A DNA stretch of 64,000 bases from Clostridiales bacterium (GCA_004556395.1 SFHK01000010.1:7840-71839); one strand, 5' to 3'; numbered from the stretch's first letter, positions 41,372 through 51,424 are shown. Notes: generated by a model not told the origin, from the sequence alone. Program-made: numbers and translations.

Positions 41372-42147
41372 ACCGTTTCCCTCATATGCGCGCGCAGATG
41401 CTCCACGCACATGCGCACCGCGTCCATTGGCGCGTATTTGCGGTTGTTGGAGTATTCAACCGTCAGCGTGTCCGCGCCGCCCAGTTCCACGCACGCTTTC
41501 AGCAGACGGTTCCAATCGAAATCGTCCTCGTCGATCATCGTCGCGCCCTGATCGCGCAGGGAGAACGGTTTGATATGCACCCACGGCGAACGATGCGGGA
41601 ACTTCTCCAGAATCGGAATCGACCACGCCCCGCCGGCAAGCGCGTTGCCCGTGTCCAGCACCATCTTGAAGCTATCCGGCGTATTCTCAAAGATGCGATT
41701 CCACGCCGTCTGACCATCCACCACCACGAAGTCCGTTTTGTGCGTATGGTATCCGATTTCAAACCCCGCCTTCACGGCTTCGTCATTCACCCAGTTCAGA
41801 TGCCGGATTACCGCTTCCAGCGTATCGCGCTGCCTGAGCATATCCACCGGTGCGGAAGCAATTCCGATTCGGCGGTTTCCAATCGCGGCGGAGTATTCAA
41901 ATGTGCGCAGCAGCGTATCCCGGCCGACAAACGGCCAGTTGGGCTGGTAGCCCATGCATTTCAGGCCCGCGTTTCGCAACGCGCGCTCGCACTCGCCCGC
42001 CGGCAGGTTGTTCTCTTCACTCCCATAAAACTCTACGCCGTCGTAGCCCATCTCGCGAATGCGCACCAGCGTTTCCTCCGGCGCCTTCGCAAATTCCTCT
42101 CGCACGGAGTACATCTCCAAGGCAATCGGCAGCTTTTGAATCGACAT
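41368..42147 (-). CDS. Sugar phosphate isomerase/epimerase (TIM barrel), first of two
   Basis: 259 residues of the AP-endonuclease-2/xylose-isomerase-like fold. MGYDGVEFYGSEEN, the metal-site segment FEIGYHTHKTDF, MVLDTGNALAGG (Asp) and TLTVEYSNN (Glu) supply the expected ligands. The Glu-x-Tyr opening ALEMYSVREEF is typical of IolE/Hyi relatives. It lies 3 bases from a second barrel gene and overlaps nagA. Pairing with a Gfo/Idh/MocA dehydrogenase suggests inter-conversion or redox-based cleavage of a sugar unit. Confidence 0.85.
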   Translation of the reverse strand: MSIQKLPIALEMYSVREEFAKAPEETLVRIREMGYDGVEFYGSEENNLPAGECERALRNAGLKCMGYQPNWPFVGRDTLLRTFEYSAAIGNRRIGIASAPVDMLRQRDTLEAVIRHLNWVNDEAVKAGFEIGYHTHKTDFVVVDGQTAWNRIFENTPDSFKMVLDTGNALAGGAWSIPILEKFPHRSPWVHIKPFSLRDQGATMIDEDDFDWNRLLKACVELGGADTLTVEYSNNRKYAPMDAVRMCVEHLRAHMRETV

Positions 42148-42150
42148 ATT

Positions 42151-42981
42151 CTACGCCTCCTTCATCCACTCATTCAGCAGGCACTTCGCCTGCGCAAGAT
42201 CGCGTCTGCGCACTACGGGGTCGTCGATTTCCCGCTCAATCGTAATATCGCCCTCGTATCCGAATTCCTTCAGCATGCGCACGATTTCACGGAATTGCGT
42301 CTCGCCCTCTCCCAGCGGCGTCTGCGTTCCCTTTACCTTGCCGTTCGCCACGTCCGGATAGCGCCCGTCCTTCGCGTGCACGCCATACAGGCAGCCGCGG
42401 AACATCCGAAGCGCGTCCAGCGAATTGGCGCGACCGCTCATCATCAGGTTTGCCGGGTCAAAATTCACACCAAGGTTGTCAAGCCCGGTTTCGCGCATCA
42501 GCTGCAAAAGCGTGACCGGAAGCTCCTCGCCGGTTTCAAACAGGAAGCGCTGACCGCGCTGTGCCAGCGTCTGCCCGATCAGGCGAACGCATTGCACGAT
42601 TTCCACGTGGTTTGCGTCGAACGGATCGTCCGGGAAATACCCGATATGCGTAATGACGTCGCGCACGCCCAGTAGATGGGCAAATTCCGCGCCCTTCAGC
42701 AGCTCGTTTACCCGCTGCGCCCGCATATAAGCCGGCACAAGTCCCAGCGAGTAGTACATGTCCGGATAGCCCCAGTGCACCGGGCCCGACCAGCCGCACC
42801 ATACCGCCGTCAGCTCGAAGTTTTCCTTCTGGCACAGGTCGAGAACCTCCCGCGCAATCTCGGGCGTATACAGGTTCAGATCCCACACGACAAGCTGTCC
42901 CGACTGGAATCCCAGCTCGAGTGCCTCCCGGAAGGACTCTTTCACATTTCTTTGAAGATTCACAAGGCATCCGATTCTCAT
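42151..42981 (-). CDS. Sugar phosphate isomerase/epimerase (TIM barrel), second of two
   Basis: 276 residues, same superfamily as its neighbour but quite different in sequence. ELGFQSGQLVVWDL, HIGYFPDDPF, FLFETGEELPVTL (Glu near 148), LGVNFDPANLMMSG (Asp) and GDITIEREIDD (Glu) fit the metal site. It starts 13 bases after the dehydrogenase stop. Two unlike barrels in one operon probably act on successive intermediates; the order cannot be deduced. Confidence 0.85.
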   Translation of the reverse strand: MRIGCLVNLQRNVKESFREALELGFQSGQLVVWDLNLYTPEIAREVLDLCQKENFELTAVWCGWSGPVHWGYPDMYYSLGLVPAYMRAQRVNELLKGAEFAHLLGVRDVITHIGYFPDDPFDANHVEIVQCVRLIGQTLAQRGQRFLFETGEELPVTLLQLMRETGLDNLGVNFDPANLMMSGRANSLDALRMFRGCLYGVHAKDGRYPDVANGKVKGTQTPLGEGETQFREIVRMLKEFGYEGDITIEREIDDPVVRRRDLAQAKCLLNEWMKEA

Positions 42982-42994
42982 AGGGTGTTCCTCC

Positions 42995-44032
42995 TTAAAG
43001 GCTCACTTCCCGATTTTCACGCGCCGAACGATAAATCGCGTCTAGAATCCTCTGAATTGTCAGAGCGTCCTCCAGACAGGAAACCGGCTTGCGCCCCGTG
43101 CGGGCGCAAGCCACGAAATGGCGAATCTCATACTCAAATCGATCAATGTTGATCGTCACGGGATGCTTGTCCGTCAGATATTCATCCTCTTCTGTATAGA
43201 TGCACAGGGGTTCCAGCTCCGCGCCGCCCTTTGTGCCGCAGATCTGCGTATAGCTCTGGTCACGGCAGTTCAGCGCCCAGCTGGTTTCAAACAGCAGGCA
43301 CGCGCCGTTTTCAAAATGCACGATACCGGCCGCGGAATCCTCCGTGTCAAACGCCGTAACGTCATGATCCAGCGCGACCCAGCGGTTTACGCCCTTCGTC
43401 TGGAAATTGCCGATCGCGTGCGAAATCTGCGCGCTCACGCGCACCGGCTTCGGCCGTCCCATAAGGTACCACGTATTGTCGATGCAATGCACGCCAATGT
43501 CAACCACCGGCCCGCCGCCGGATTTCGTCGTGTCTGTGAACCAGCCGACCGGCGTGCCTCTGCGCCGGATCATCGCGCACTTGGCATAGTAAATATCGCC
43601 CAGCTTGCCCTCCGCGACCATATCCGCGAGCAGCCGTACATCCGTCTGATACCTTCTCGGCACGGCCAGCATGAACGTCACGCCCGCGTCCTCGACCGCC
43701 CGCTTCATTCGCAGCGCGCCCTCGAGATCCGCCGCCATGGGCTTTTCGCACAGAACATGCTTTCCCGCACGCGCCGCCGCAATCGCTACCGGCTCATGCG
43801 AACGATTCCACACGCAGACATCCACACCGTCAATGTCCTCGTTTGCCAGAACCTGTTCTGCGGTCTCATATGCCTTACATCCCGGAAAATTCGCCGCAAC
43901 CTGACACGCGCGCTCGATCTTCCAGTCGGCGACGGCCACGATTTCTACATCGTCTATTTTCTTATACGCGGGTACGTGCGCGCTCTGGCAAATATTGCCC
44001 GCGCCAATAATCGCCATTCGAAATTTCTTCAT
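42995..44032 (-). CDS. Gfo/Idh/MocA family dehydrogenase of the saccharide operon
   Basis: 345 residues. The Rossmann fold starts MAIIGAGNICQSAHVPAYKK (~6-25), with CEKPMAADLEGALRM carrying the conserved Lys (~97). The C-terminal domain has SGGGPVVDIGVHCIDNTWYL with the catalytic His. ATG 44032 is chosen for the AAGGTTGGAG site upstream. NAD-dependent oxidation of a sugar carbon is likely, perhaps giving the 3-keto form that a TIM-barrel partner processes; that is inference. Confidence 0.88.
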   Translation of the reverse strand: MKKFRMAIIGAGNICQSAHVPAYKKIDDVEIVAVADWKIERACQVAANFPGCKAYETAEQVLANEDIDGVDVCVWNRSHEPVAIAAARAGKHVLCEKPMAADLEGALRMKRAVEDAGVTFMLAVPRRYQTDVRLLADMVAEGKLGDIYYAKCAMIRRRGTPVGWFTDTTKSGGGPVVDIGVHCIDNTWYLMGRPKPVRVSAQISHAIGNFQTKGVNRWVALDHDVTAFDTEDSAAGIVHFENGACLLFETSWALNCRDQSYTQICGTKGGAELEPLCIYTEEDEYLTDKHPVTINIDRFEYEIRHFVACARTGRKPVSCLEDALTIQRILDAIYRSARENREVSL

Positions 44033-44059
44033 GGAAATCTCCAACCTTTCTTATACCGA

Positions 44060-44941
44060 TTAGCCCTTCACCGAGCCGATCATGATTCCCTTCACGAAAT
44101 AGCGCTGCAGGAACGGATACACAAACAACACCGGCAGCACCGTAATGACCGTAACCGTCATACGCACGCCTCTGGGCGTCAGCGCCTCCATAAGGCCGGT
44201 ATCCAGCTCGGAGGACATTTTCAGCTGCTGTGTAAGAATTTCCGCTTCCTTTAGATAGGTATACAGCTTGTACTGAAGCGTCGTCAGCTCCGGACGGTTG
44301 AAGGTGTAAATGTGGTTGTCGAACCACGCGTTCCACTGACCGACGGCAGCGTATACCGCAATCGTGGCAATGATCGGCTGTGCCATCGGAAGAATGATCC
44401 GCAGGAAAATACGGAATGTACCGGCGCCGTCAATCTTGGCCGCTTCTTCAATCGACGGCGGAAGCTGCTCCAGAAATGTCTTGATCAGAATCACGTAGTA
44501 CGCCTGCACGATGGTTGGAAGGATATACACACTGAAGCTGTTGAGCATTCCATAGGAACGATACACGAGATACGTGGGAATCAGGCCGCCGGAAACATAC
44601 ATCGTGACGATCAGGATGCGATACAGGGGCTTTCGCAGCGGCATCTCCTGCTTCGTGAACAGAAAGCCCAGAAACATGCAGGCGAGCACCGTAAGAGCCG
44701 TACCGAGCAGGGTGCGCACCAGCGAATTGCGGAACGCGACGCCCATTCCCTCGAGTTTGAAAACCTTGGAATAGTTGCTGAGCGTAGGGTTTATAGGAAT
44801 GAAGAACTGCCCTACTCCGGAGCCGGAGCTGATCGACGAAATGAATATGTACCATATCGGATACACGCACAGAAGGATAAACAGTCCGAAGAACAGATAA
44901 TTGAAGCCGAGAAACACCCGGCGCGATACGGATACCTTCAT
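44060..44941 (-). CDS. Carbohydrate ABC transporter permease, LplC/YtcP type
   Basis: 293 residues with six membrane helices. NYSKVFKLEGMGVAFRNSLV, the TMs around TVLACMFLGFLFTKQEMPLR and the EAA loop EEAAKIDGAGTFRIFLRIIL, which contacts the ATPase, are typical of the Lpl/Ytc permeases paired with large solute-binding proteins. No ATPase gene is in the operon; a shared MsmK-like ATPase elsewhere would be needed. A GTG one codon earlier is an alternative start. Confidence 0.92.
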   Translation of the reverse strand: MKVSVSRRVFLGFNYLFFGLFILLCVYPIWYIFISSISSGSGVGQFFIPINPTLSNYSKVFKLEGMGVAFRNSLVRTLLGTALTVLACMFLGFLFTKQEMPLRKPLYRILIVTMYVSGGLIPTYLVYRSYGMLNSFSVYILPTIVQAYYVILIKTFLEQLPPSIEEAAKIDGAGTFRIFLRIILPMAQPIIATIAVYAAVGQWNAWFDNHIYTFNRPELTTLQYKLYTYLKEAEILTQQLKMSSELDTGLMEALTPRGVRMTVTVITVLPVLFVYPFLQRYFVKGIMIGSVKG

Positions 44942-44955
44942 CACTTCATCCCTCC

Positions 44956-45891
44956 TTACACAATGCCCTGACCGCGCACCAGCTTTGCCACGGTATTGGC
45001 GATAAACAGCATGATAACGCTGATCGTGGATTTAAAAATACCGATTGCGGTCGCATATGAATAATCGTACAGCTGAAGGCCTACTCGATAGGTATATACG
45101 TCCAGCACCTCGATACGGTCATATACGAAGGTGTTTTTGAACACATAATACTGCTCCATGCCGACATTGATGAAGTTCGAAACGCACAGAAGCATCAAAA
45201 CGATAAACGTGGGCATCAAAGACGGAATGGTGATGTGCAACGCACAACGGAACTTGCCCGCGCCGTCCACGGTCGCCGCCTCGTACAGCTGCTGATCGAT
45301 GCCCGTAATGGCGGCTATATAAATGATCGCGTTCCACCCCAGCGTTTTCCAGATCGTTAAAAGACTCTGAAACCAGTATACGCTGTCCATGTCGTTGAGC
45401 ACGCCGAGCTGACTGGCTTTCGCGCCGAAGAACGCGCGCACCTGATTGATCAATCCTTCGGAACCGAACACATTGAATGCAATAGAATACACGATGATCC
45501 AGCTGATGAAATGCGGAAGCGTGGTCATCGTCTGGGAAAGCTTGCGGAAGCGGGCGCTGCCGATTTCATTCAGCAGCACGGCCATCAAAAGCGGCAAAAT
45601 CAGCGCGCAGAACGATATACCTGAAAATACAAACGTATTCACAAGAACGCGAATGGTGTCCTTGCTGGTAAAAAACATCTGGAAGTACTTGAGTCCTACA
45701 TACGTGTTTTTAAACAGCGGCGTGCCCGGCTTGTACTCAAACAGCGACAGCACCCAGCCGAACAACGGAATGTAGCGAAATAATACCACAAGGGCCATCA
45801 GCGGAAGCGCCATGAAAAACAACGACCAGGCTTTTTTCTCCCTGGAACGCGTTCTCCCCTGCATCGCCGGCTTCACATTCGTCACTTGCAT
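44956..45891 (-). CDS. Carbohydrate ABC transporter permease, LplB type
   Basis: 311 residues. WSLFFMALPLMALVVLFRYI, FKNTYVGLKYFQMFF, LPHFISWIIVYSIAFNVF and the EAA loop YEAATVDGAGKFRCALHITI identify the LplB half of a heterodimeric sugar permease. ATG 45891 has AAGGAAGG 6 bases upstream. It follows the binding-protein gene across a strong intercistronic hairpin and precedes its partner by 14 bases. Confidence 0.92.
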   Translation of the reverse strand: MQVTNVKPAMQGRTRSREKKAWSLFFMALPLMALVVLFRYIPLFGWVLSLFEYKPGTPLFKNTYVGLKYFQMFFTSKDTIRVLVNTFVFSGISFCALILPLLMAVLLNEIGSARFRKLSQTMTTLPHFISWIIVYSIAFNVFGSEGLINQVRAFFGAKASQLGVLNDMDSVYWFQSLLTIWKTLGWNAIIYIAAITGIDQQLYEAATVDGAGKFRCALHITIPSLMPTFIVLMLLCVSNFINVGMEQYYVFKNTFVYDRIEVLDVYTYRVGLQLYDYSYATAIGIFKSTISVIMLFIANTVAKLVRGQGIV

Positions 45892-45925
45892 GTTCATCCT
45901 TCCTTTCGCCATCGTGCAAATCACG

Positions 45926-45955
45926 CCCGGGCTGCGGCCATGGCTGCAGCCCGGG
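45926..45955 (-). terminator. Intercistronic stem-loop after the solute-binding protein gene
   Basis: CCCGGGCTGCGGC (45926-45938) pairs with GCTGCAGCCCGGG (45943-45955) with one wobble pair. There is no U-tract. Such hairpins commonly give partial termination or mRNA stability, so that binding protein is made in excess over permease. Confidence 0.7.
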
Positions 45956-45979
45956 CCGGGTCAGCAGTGGTTCCGGTTG

Positions 45980-47710
45980 TTATTTGCCGAGGTAGTTCGC
46001 TTCGTATACCTGGCGCGCCTCGTCGTAAATGGGACGGATGACTTCGCGCACCTTGTTAAACTCGGTTTCGCACCATTCCCAGGCAGTTTCTTCGTCCGCG
46101 TCCTCAAGCTCCTGAATGATCGCGTCCCGAAGCGCTTCGAATTCCTCGTCGCTTTCCGCCATAATCAGCTTGGCCAGGCTGCGGTACAGAATATCGTTGC
46201 AATTGTCCATGATGCGCTTGATGTCCATGGGAATATCCGTGATACCGGATACGACCGTCTGCGCATAGTCGCCGCTCAGGTCTTTGGCCTCGCCGGCATA
46301 CACGCGCTGCATGCAGGCGTCGGACGGATAAGACGCATTGTAGTATGCGCAGTAATCCTCGTACATCTTGCCGATACCCAGCGCACGATATTCCGCTTCT
46401 TCCATCAGCTCGTAGCTGTAGCCATCCTTCGCGGAACGGGTCGTGGGCTGCGCCATGTTCCACTGTGCCACGGTGCTGCGGCCAAAGCCGGTCTTCTGCC
46501 ATTCCTCGCCGTTCTCACTGCGAAGGCGAATCGTCTCGTCAAACAGATAGGGTTTGCCGTTGGCGTCGTAATCCCAGTGTACGCCCTGAATGCCGGAATA
46601 GAGCGTGCGGATGTATTCCGGAGAGTGCATCATGTCCAGCAGAGCTACTGCCTTTTCCTTGTGCTTGCTTTTCGCCGAGATGAAGATGGTGTTCGTAGGA
46701 GCGTTACCAATGATGTTGAGCTTGTTGGCGTGCACGTACGCACCGGAGGAAGGGATGATCACCATGCCCGCCATGGTATCCGGATCCAGCTTCGTCTGCG
46801 CGTTATACAGCGTGTTGTAGTTATAAACCTCACCGACATAGCGACCGGCCTGCAGCTTGGCCGTGTACTCCTCCTCGGTCTGCGTGAAGGAATCCAGATC
46901 AAACAGCCCTGCACGGTACATCTTGTTGTAGAAGCTCATATCCGTCCAGAACGCAGAGCGCTCGGGATTGACATAGCCGTTATACAGGATGCAGTCGTCC
47001 CAGCTGGCCATATACTGATAACCATTGAACGTCCAGGGATTCAGGCCGACGCTGGTAAGATAGCAGGCTCGAATGTAGAAGAAATCCAGTCTGTTATGCA
47101 GGCCAATGCCGTAGATTTTCTGTCCGTCCTCGGTTTCCGGATGGTTTTCCACCATCTTGATCATCGCGTTCAGATAATCCTCGTCGTTTTCAACGGCCGG
47201 ATAGCCGGCTTCTTTGTAATAGTCCCAGCGAAGCGCATAGCCGCGGGAAGGAAGCTTGCCGCCGCCCACACGTTCCGGGCCAAGGCCGGGCGCAATGAAG
47301 TACAGCCCGTGATCGTCGCCGCCGAGCATGGCGCGCATAACGTCGTTGCGCGCGGCAAACTGTTCGGAATCGATGTATTCCGTCTGATCGATCATGGTGT
47401 CGATGTTCAACGCCATGTGATTTTCAAGAATCGTCGCCAGATGTGACTGCGTCGTGCAAACGATGTCCGGAAGGTCGTTGCTCGCCAGCATCAGGCTGAA
47501 CTTGTCCGCGTCGTAGAACGTGTACTTGATCTCGATGTTCAGCGCGTCCTTCAGCACCTTCACGACGTCCTCATCAAAGAAACCGTCGCGGAATACGAAC
47601 GCCGATCCGACTGAAATGGTTTCTCTCTCGCCTTCGGCAAGCGTGGGAACACCAGCAATCGTCGTGAGGAGCATGACTGCGATCAGTATCCTGGTAAGAA
47701 TTGCCTTCAT
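45980..47710 (-). CDS. Extracellular carbohydrate-binding protein (LplA type)
   Basis: 576 residues, the large class found with LplB/LplC permeases. An N-terminal signal peptide (ILTRILIAVMLLTTIAGVPT, ~4-23) lacks a lipobox Cys, so anchoring is unclear. The mature part has YTFYDADKFSLMLASNDLPD (~64-83), APGLGPERVGGGKLP, GYALRWDYYKEAGYP and many aromatic residues suited to sugar stacking. It would capture an oligosaccharide outside the cell. It is the first gene of the eight-gene operon, divergent from YesN/YesM. Confidence 0.88.
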   Translation of the reverse strand: MKAILTRILIAVMLLTTIAGVPTLAEGERETISVGSAFVFRDGFFDEDVVKVLKDALNIEIKYTFYDADKFSLMLASNDLPDIVCTTQSHLATILENHMALNIDTMIDQTEYIDSEQFAARNDVMRAMLGGDDHGLYFIAPGLGPERVGGGKLPSRGYALRWDYYKEAGYPAVENDEDYLNAMIKMVENHPETEDGQKIYGIGLHNRLDFFYIRACYLTSVGLNPWTFNGYQYMASWDDCILYNGYVNPERSAFWTDMSFYNKMYRAGLFDLDSFTQTEEEYTAKLQAGRYVGEVYNYNTLYNAQTKLDPDTMAGMVIIPSSGAYVHANKLNIIGNAPTNTIFISAKSKHKEKAVALLDMMHSPEYIRTLYSGIQGVHWDYDANGKPYLFDETIRLRSENGEEWQKTGFGRSTVAQWNMAQPTTRSAKDGYSYELMEEAEYRALGIGKMYEDYCAYYNASYPSDACMQRVYAGEAKDLSGDYAQTVVSGITDIPMDIKRIMDNCNDILYRSLAKLIMAESDEEFEALRDAIIQELEDADEETAWEWCETEFNKVREVIRPIYDEARQVYEANYLGK

Positions 47711-47771
47711 GTTGGTAATACCTCCCGTTTTCTATGTTCTTTCGTGAAACGCCCCGCGTTTCCGTATTTCC

Positions 47772-47800
47772 ATTCTATTGCTTTCGGGCTGCATTGTCTA
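47772..47800 (-). promoter_or_regulatory. Probable promoter of the saccharide operon
   Basis: On the minus strand TAGACA (47795-47800), 17-bp spacer, TAGAAT (47772-47777). The weak -35 fits an activator-dependent promoter under the neighbouring AraC-type regulator. The rest of 47711-48034 is A/T-rich and holds no gene. Confidence 0.55.
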
Positions 47801-47961
47801 TGCTCTCTGCGACTCGGTTTTTATCCAAACCCACAATTCACAGTCCTTCGAGCGCTCCTTTATTTGGATTATTCAGCGTCAAAACGTGCAAATCCTCCGC
47901 AATAATGCAAATTTTAAGCCGTTTATTATTTATTCTACCTATTATTTTATGTCTATTTCCA

Positions 47962-47990
47962 TTGTAATCACCGCAGGCGTGTGCTATACT
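47962..47990 (+). promoter_or_regulatory. Promoter of the YesN/YesM operon
   Basis: TTGTAA (47962-47967), 17-bp spacer, TATACT (47985-47990), 45 bases before the start. Confidence 0.65.
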
Positions 47991-48034
47991 TCAAGCAGTT
48001 CACAGCGAAGAAGGACGGGGAGGATGAATCTTCC

Positions 48035-49552
48035 ATGCTGACTGTAATGATCGTCGAAGACGAAATGCTTGTACGCATGGGACTTTCGGTTTCAATCGAC
48101 TGGGAAAAGCGAAATATGCGTCTGGTGGCGGAAGTTGGCAACGGCAACGACGGATATTATGCCTTTTTGCGCCATCGTCCCAATATCGTTATCACCGACA
48201 TACGCATGCCGGGCATGGACGGCCTTACGCTGATTCAGAAGATCCGCGAGCTTGACCGTTCCTGCCGAATCATTGTCATTTCCTGCATGACGGATTTTGC
48301 CACGCTGCACGAGGCCATGCAATACGACATTTCCTCCTACCTGATCAAAGCCACCATGACGCAGGATAACATCCGCGACGCCCTCGATAAGACGACGGAT
48401 GATTTCAGCCGTCTGGAGCAGGTGACTGAATCCACCGGTTCTCAGGATCGATCGCAGATTTTGGCCGACCTCGTCGCCCGCTACCTGACCCTTCATTCGG
48501 TCACCTACCGGCAGCTGGTTTCCTCCCTTACGCGCGAAGGGATTCCTCTGCCTCCCCCCACCGGCCTTCTGACCGTATACCGGAACGTAGTATCCACGGA
48601 ACAGATGATGCTGAAAAGCGTCTGCCATCTGATTGAAAACGCGCTTTCACTTACCCGCGAAACAAACTATTTCATCAGCGACCACTGCCTGATTTTCTTC
48701 ACGAACACCTTCCTGTCCGACTCCATCGACGGGCCGATTCAGGCGCTGAACGACGTATACAATTACATAAAGGAAAACTTCTCACAGCACCTGCGCTTCG
48801 TTTACTCCACGGAGGAAATCTCTTTAGAGAGCATGCCCGTGTATCTTGAGCGCGTGCTCGCGCTGGGCTCGCGCGCCTATCTGTTTGACACGCCCGTGCT
48901 TTCGGTCGATCACAACGGCGAGATTGCCGACCGCGATATCAACGGCTGGTTCGAGCATTTGCAGGTCTGCGCTTCTCAGCTTCGCCTCGATCCAAAGCTG
49001 TATTCCGATTACCTGAACGCGGTTCAAAACGCCTATCGTTCTCTGGGACAGCCCCGCTCGGAGGTTCTAAAGTGCCTGTACGAAGTCACGGTTTTGCTGG
49101 CGCAGAACAACCGGAAAATCACGCCCGACCAGCTTACCTGCTGCCACCACTACCTTTCCAAAGCACAGTCGCTGCGCAGCATGATGAGCATCATCGACAA
49201 GCAGATTCTGGCCTTTGCCGGTGCGCCGGTCACGCCTTACACGCATCTGCTGAGCGACGCCGTCGGATACATGGTGGACAATCTGGAAAGCGACCTGTCT
49301 CTGACCAGCGTCGCCGCGCATGTAAACCTGTCGCCCGGATATTTTTCTACCCTTCTGAAAAAGGAAACCGGCATGCGGTTTGCAGAACTGCTGGGCGACC
49401 TGCGCCTGAAGCGCGCGCAGGACCTTTTGAAAAACAGCGAATTCAACATCAATGAAATTGCACAGAAATGCGGCTACACCGACATTGCCTATTTCAGCCG
49501 GTGCTTCAAAAAGCGTTTCGGCGTGTCACCCAGCAGCTGGAGGAATCTATGA
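48035..49552 (+). CDS. AraC-type response regulator (YesN family)
   Basis: 505 residues. The receiver domain begins MLTVMIVEDEMLVRMGL with the phospho-Asp in NIVITDIRMPGMDGL (D55) and Lys in SYLIKATM. A ~270-residue middle domain follows, then a C-terminal AraC double helix-turn-helix (ALL of ~400-505; TSVAAHVNLSPGYFSTLLKK and INEIAQKCGYTDIAYFSRCF). Such regulators activate neighbouring sugar-transport operons after phosphorylation by a YesM kinase. The stop overlaps the kinase ATG. Confidence 0.93.
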   Translation: MLTVMIVEDEMLVRMGLSVSIDWEKRNMRLVAEVGNGNDGYYAFLRHRPNIVITDIRMPGMDGLTLIQKIRELDRSCRIIVISCMTDFATLHEAMQYDISSYLIKATMTQDNIRDALDKTTDDFSRLEQVTESTGSQDRSQILADLVARYLTLHSVTYRQLVSSLTREGIPLPPPTGLLTVYRNVVSTEQMMLKSVCHLIENALSLTRETNYFISDHCLIFFTNTFLSDSIDGPIQALNDVYNYIKENFSQHLRFVYSTEEISLESMPVYLERVLALGSRAYLFDTPVLSVDHNGEIADRDINGWFEHLQVCASQLRLDPKLYSDYLNAVQNAYRSLGQPRSEVLKCLYEVTVLLAQNNRKITPDQLTCCHHYLSKAQSLRSMMSIIDKQILAFAGAPVTPYTHLLSDAVGYMVDNLESDLSLTSVAAHVNLSPGYFSTLLKKETGMRFAELLGDLRLKRAQDLLKNSEFNINEIAQKCGYTDIAYFSRCFKKRFGVSPSSWRNL

Positions 49553-51396
49553 AGCTTGCAGCGTTCCGGCACAAGTACTCTCTGTCCAAAACCTTTATCG
49601 TTTACACGACCCTGTTCATTTTCGTAGTGGTCTTTCTGCTCACACTTCTTGTAACCCGGCAATACGGCTCCACGCTGAAAAGGCAGCAGGAGGACGCCAC
49701 GATCGCCGCCTTTTCCTATTCGATCCGGCAGATCGAAAGCATGCTGGCTTCCTCCCGCAAAAGCGCGCTCGCCCTTACGCAGATTGCCGGTGTGCGCGAT
49801 TATCTGACCGGCGCGTATTCAACACCGCTTGAGCAGGTAGAGCTCTTCCGCGAGGTCATTGAAAATATCCTGTCCGCACAGGGAGACAGCACGAACGGCA
49901 TCGTATTCATCGATGAAAACGGCTATGCCTCCGGGCACTTGGACAAATGGGTCTTCTTCAACGAGAATAACCAGACGCTTGCCGCCGTCGCCAACAGTAT
50001 TTCCGGCGGCGTCGTGCCCAGCTTTCACATTGCGGGTTCCTACCTGCAGACGGAATTTCTTGAATCCATTCCGCTGGAATTCGCCTCCTACTACCGAAAT
50101 AACTTATCCATTTTGGCTGTGCAGACCTACGCCTATCCCCGTTCGCAGGGCGCAAAATCGTTTTCCATTCTCCTGTCCATCCGCGAAGAAGCGCTGATGG
50201 AGCTCATTCAGCCCCTTGCGGACGACAGCAGCCTGATTATGCTCCTGCGGAAGGATGGCCACTATGTCGCCGGAAAGGGCTGCGACTTCGTCGGGCGAAC
50301 CTTTTCCATCACCGACGAACTAAGTGAAGACCAGCCCAGCGGCAGCCGCGTGGTCACCATGGATGGACAGCGCTATCAGATGATCTACTGCCGCTCCTCC
50401 AACGACAGCTGGATGCTGACCAAGCTGATCCCCTTGTCGGAGTATTCCGCCGCCGTAAATCAGATTACCGCCAAAACCGTCTGGATCAGCTCATTGATCT
50501 GGATTCTTTCCTGCACCATCTATTCCCTGTGGATGCGCCGGATCCTGCATCCGTTCACGGAAATCGCGCGAAAAATGTCCGCCCTTCGGGAGAGCCGTCT
50601 CGACGCGCGCCTGCACATCCGCACCCACATTCGCGAATTCGACACCATTAACCGCCAGTTCAATGAAATGGCCGCCAGCATCGAAGAGCTGCACCGGAAG
50701 GAACTGATCAACCACAACGAGAAGCTGCAGCTTGAGCTGCGCACGCTGCAATCCCAGATCAATCCACACTTTTTGTACAATTCCATTGCGTCCATTCGCT
50801 GGCTCGCAACACTGAATGGTGCCAACCGTGTGGCTGAAATGCTGATTGAGCTGGCCGAGTGCCTTCGTCCGATCTTCAGAGAGTGGTCTCTTACATGGCC
50901 GCTTTCCGAGGAACTGAGCTTCATCAGCCACTATATGCAGCTCATGCATCTGCGCTATGACGTGCGCTTCACAGTCGAAAACCAGCTTCCGGAGGACTCC
51001 GCGCAGCTGTCCGTTCCGCGCTTCGCGCTGCAGCCAATTCTCGAAAACGCCTGCGAGCACGGCATGCCGCCGAGCGGAAAGCTGAACGTCGTGATGCGGC
51101 TGGCCATGCAGGATTCTCATCTGGTCTTTACCGTCTCCGACGACGGCGCTGGCATTGACCCGCAGACCCTCGAGCGCCTGAACCTCGCCTTCCAAAATAG
51201 CGGCTCACCCGTGGAACAGCCGAAAACCTATCGCCACGGCATCGGCTTGGTGAACGTGAACCGCCGTCTGGCGCTGATCTATGGGGAAGCCTTCGGCCTG
51301 TCCATTGAAAGCACACTCGGGCAGGGCACGCAGGTAACCATGCGCATTCTCGCATCCGTGCCCTCCACGCCCAGCCCGACGCACGAGAGCGTGTGA
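49549..51396 (+). CDS. Sensor histidine kinase (YesM family)
   Basis: 615 residues. A first membrane helix (~15-38, FIVYTTLFIFVVVFLLTLLV) and a second (~305-322) flank a ~270-residue outside sensor. HAMP (RRILHPFTEIARKMSAL) follows. The His-kinase domain shows the phospho-His motif QSQINPHFLYNSIASIRWLA, then the ATPase N-box PILENACEHGMPPSG and G-boxes DDGAGIDP and HGIGLVNVNRRL. It probably senses the bound sugar or the binding protein and phosphorylates the YesN regulator. ATG overlaps the yesN stop, with TGGAGGAATCT upstream. Confidence 0.93.
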   Translation: MKLAAFRHKYSLSKTFIVYTTLFIFVVVFLLTLLVTRQYGSTLKRQQEDATIAAFSYSIRQIESMLASSRKSALALTQIAGVRDYLTGAYSTPLEQVELFREVIENILSAQGDSTNGIVFIDENGYASGHLDKWVFFNENNQTLAAVANSISGGVVPSFHIAGSYLQTEFLESIPLEFASYYRNNLSILAVQTYAYPRSQGAKSFSILLSIREEALMELIQPLADDSSLIMLLRKDGHYVAGKGCDFVGRTFSITDELSEDQPSGSRVVTMDGQRYQMIYCRSSNDSWMLTKLIPLSEYSAAVNQITAKTVWISSLIWILSCTIYSLWMRRILHPFTEIARKMSALRESRLDARLHIRTHIREFDTINRQFNEMAASIEELHRKELINHNEKLQLELRTLQSQINPHFLYNSIASIRWLATLNGANRVAEMLIELAECLRPIFREWSLTWPLSEELSFISHYMQLMHLRYDVRFTVENQLPEDSAQLSVPRFALQPILENACEHGMPPSGKLNVVMRLAMQDSHLVFTVSDDGAGIDPQTLERLNLAFQNSGSPVEQPKTYRHGIGLVNVNRRLALIYGEAFGLSIESTLGQGTQVTMRILASVPSTPSPTHESV

Positions 51397-51424
51397 TTCT
51401 GCAAAATTGCAAGGGCTTTTTCCA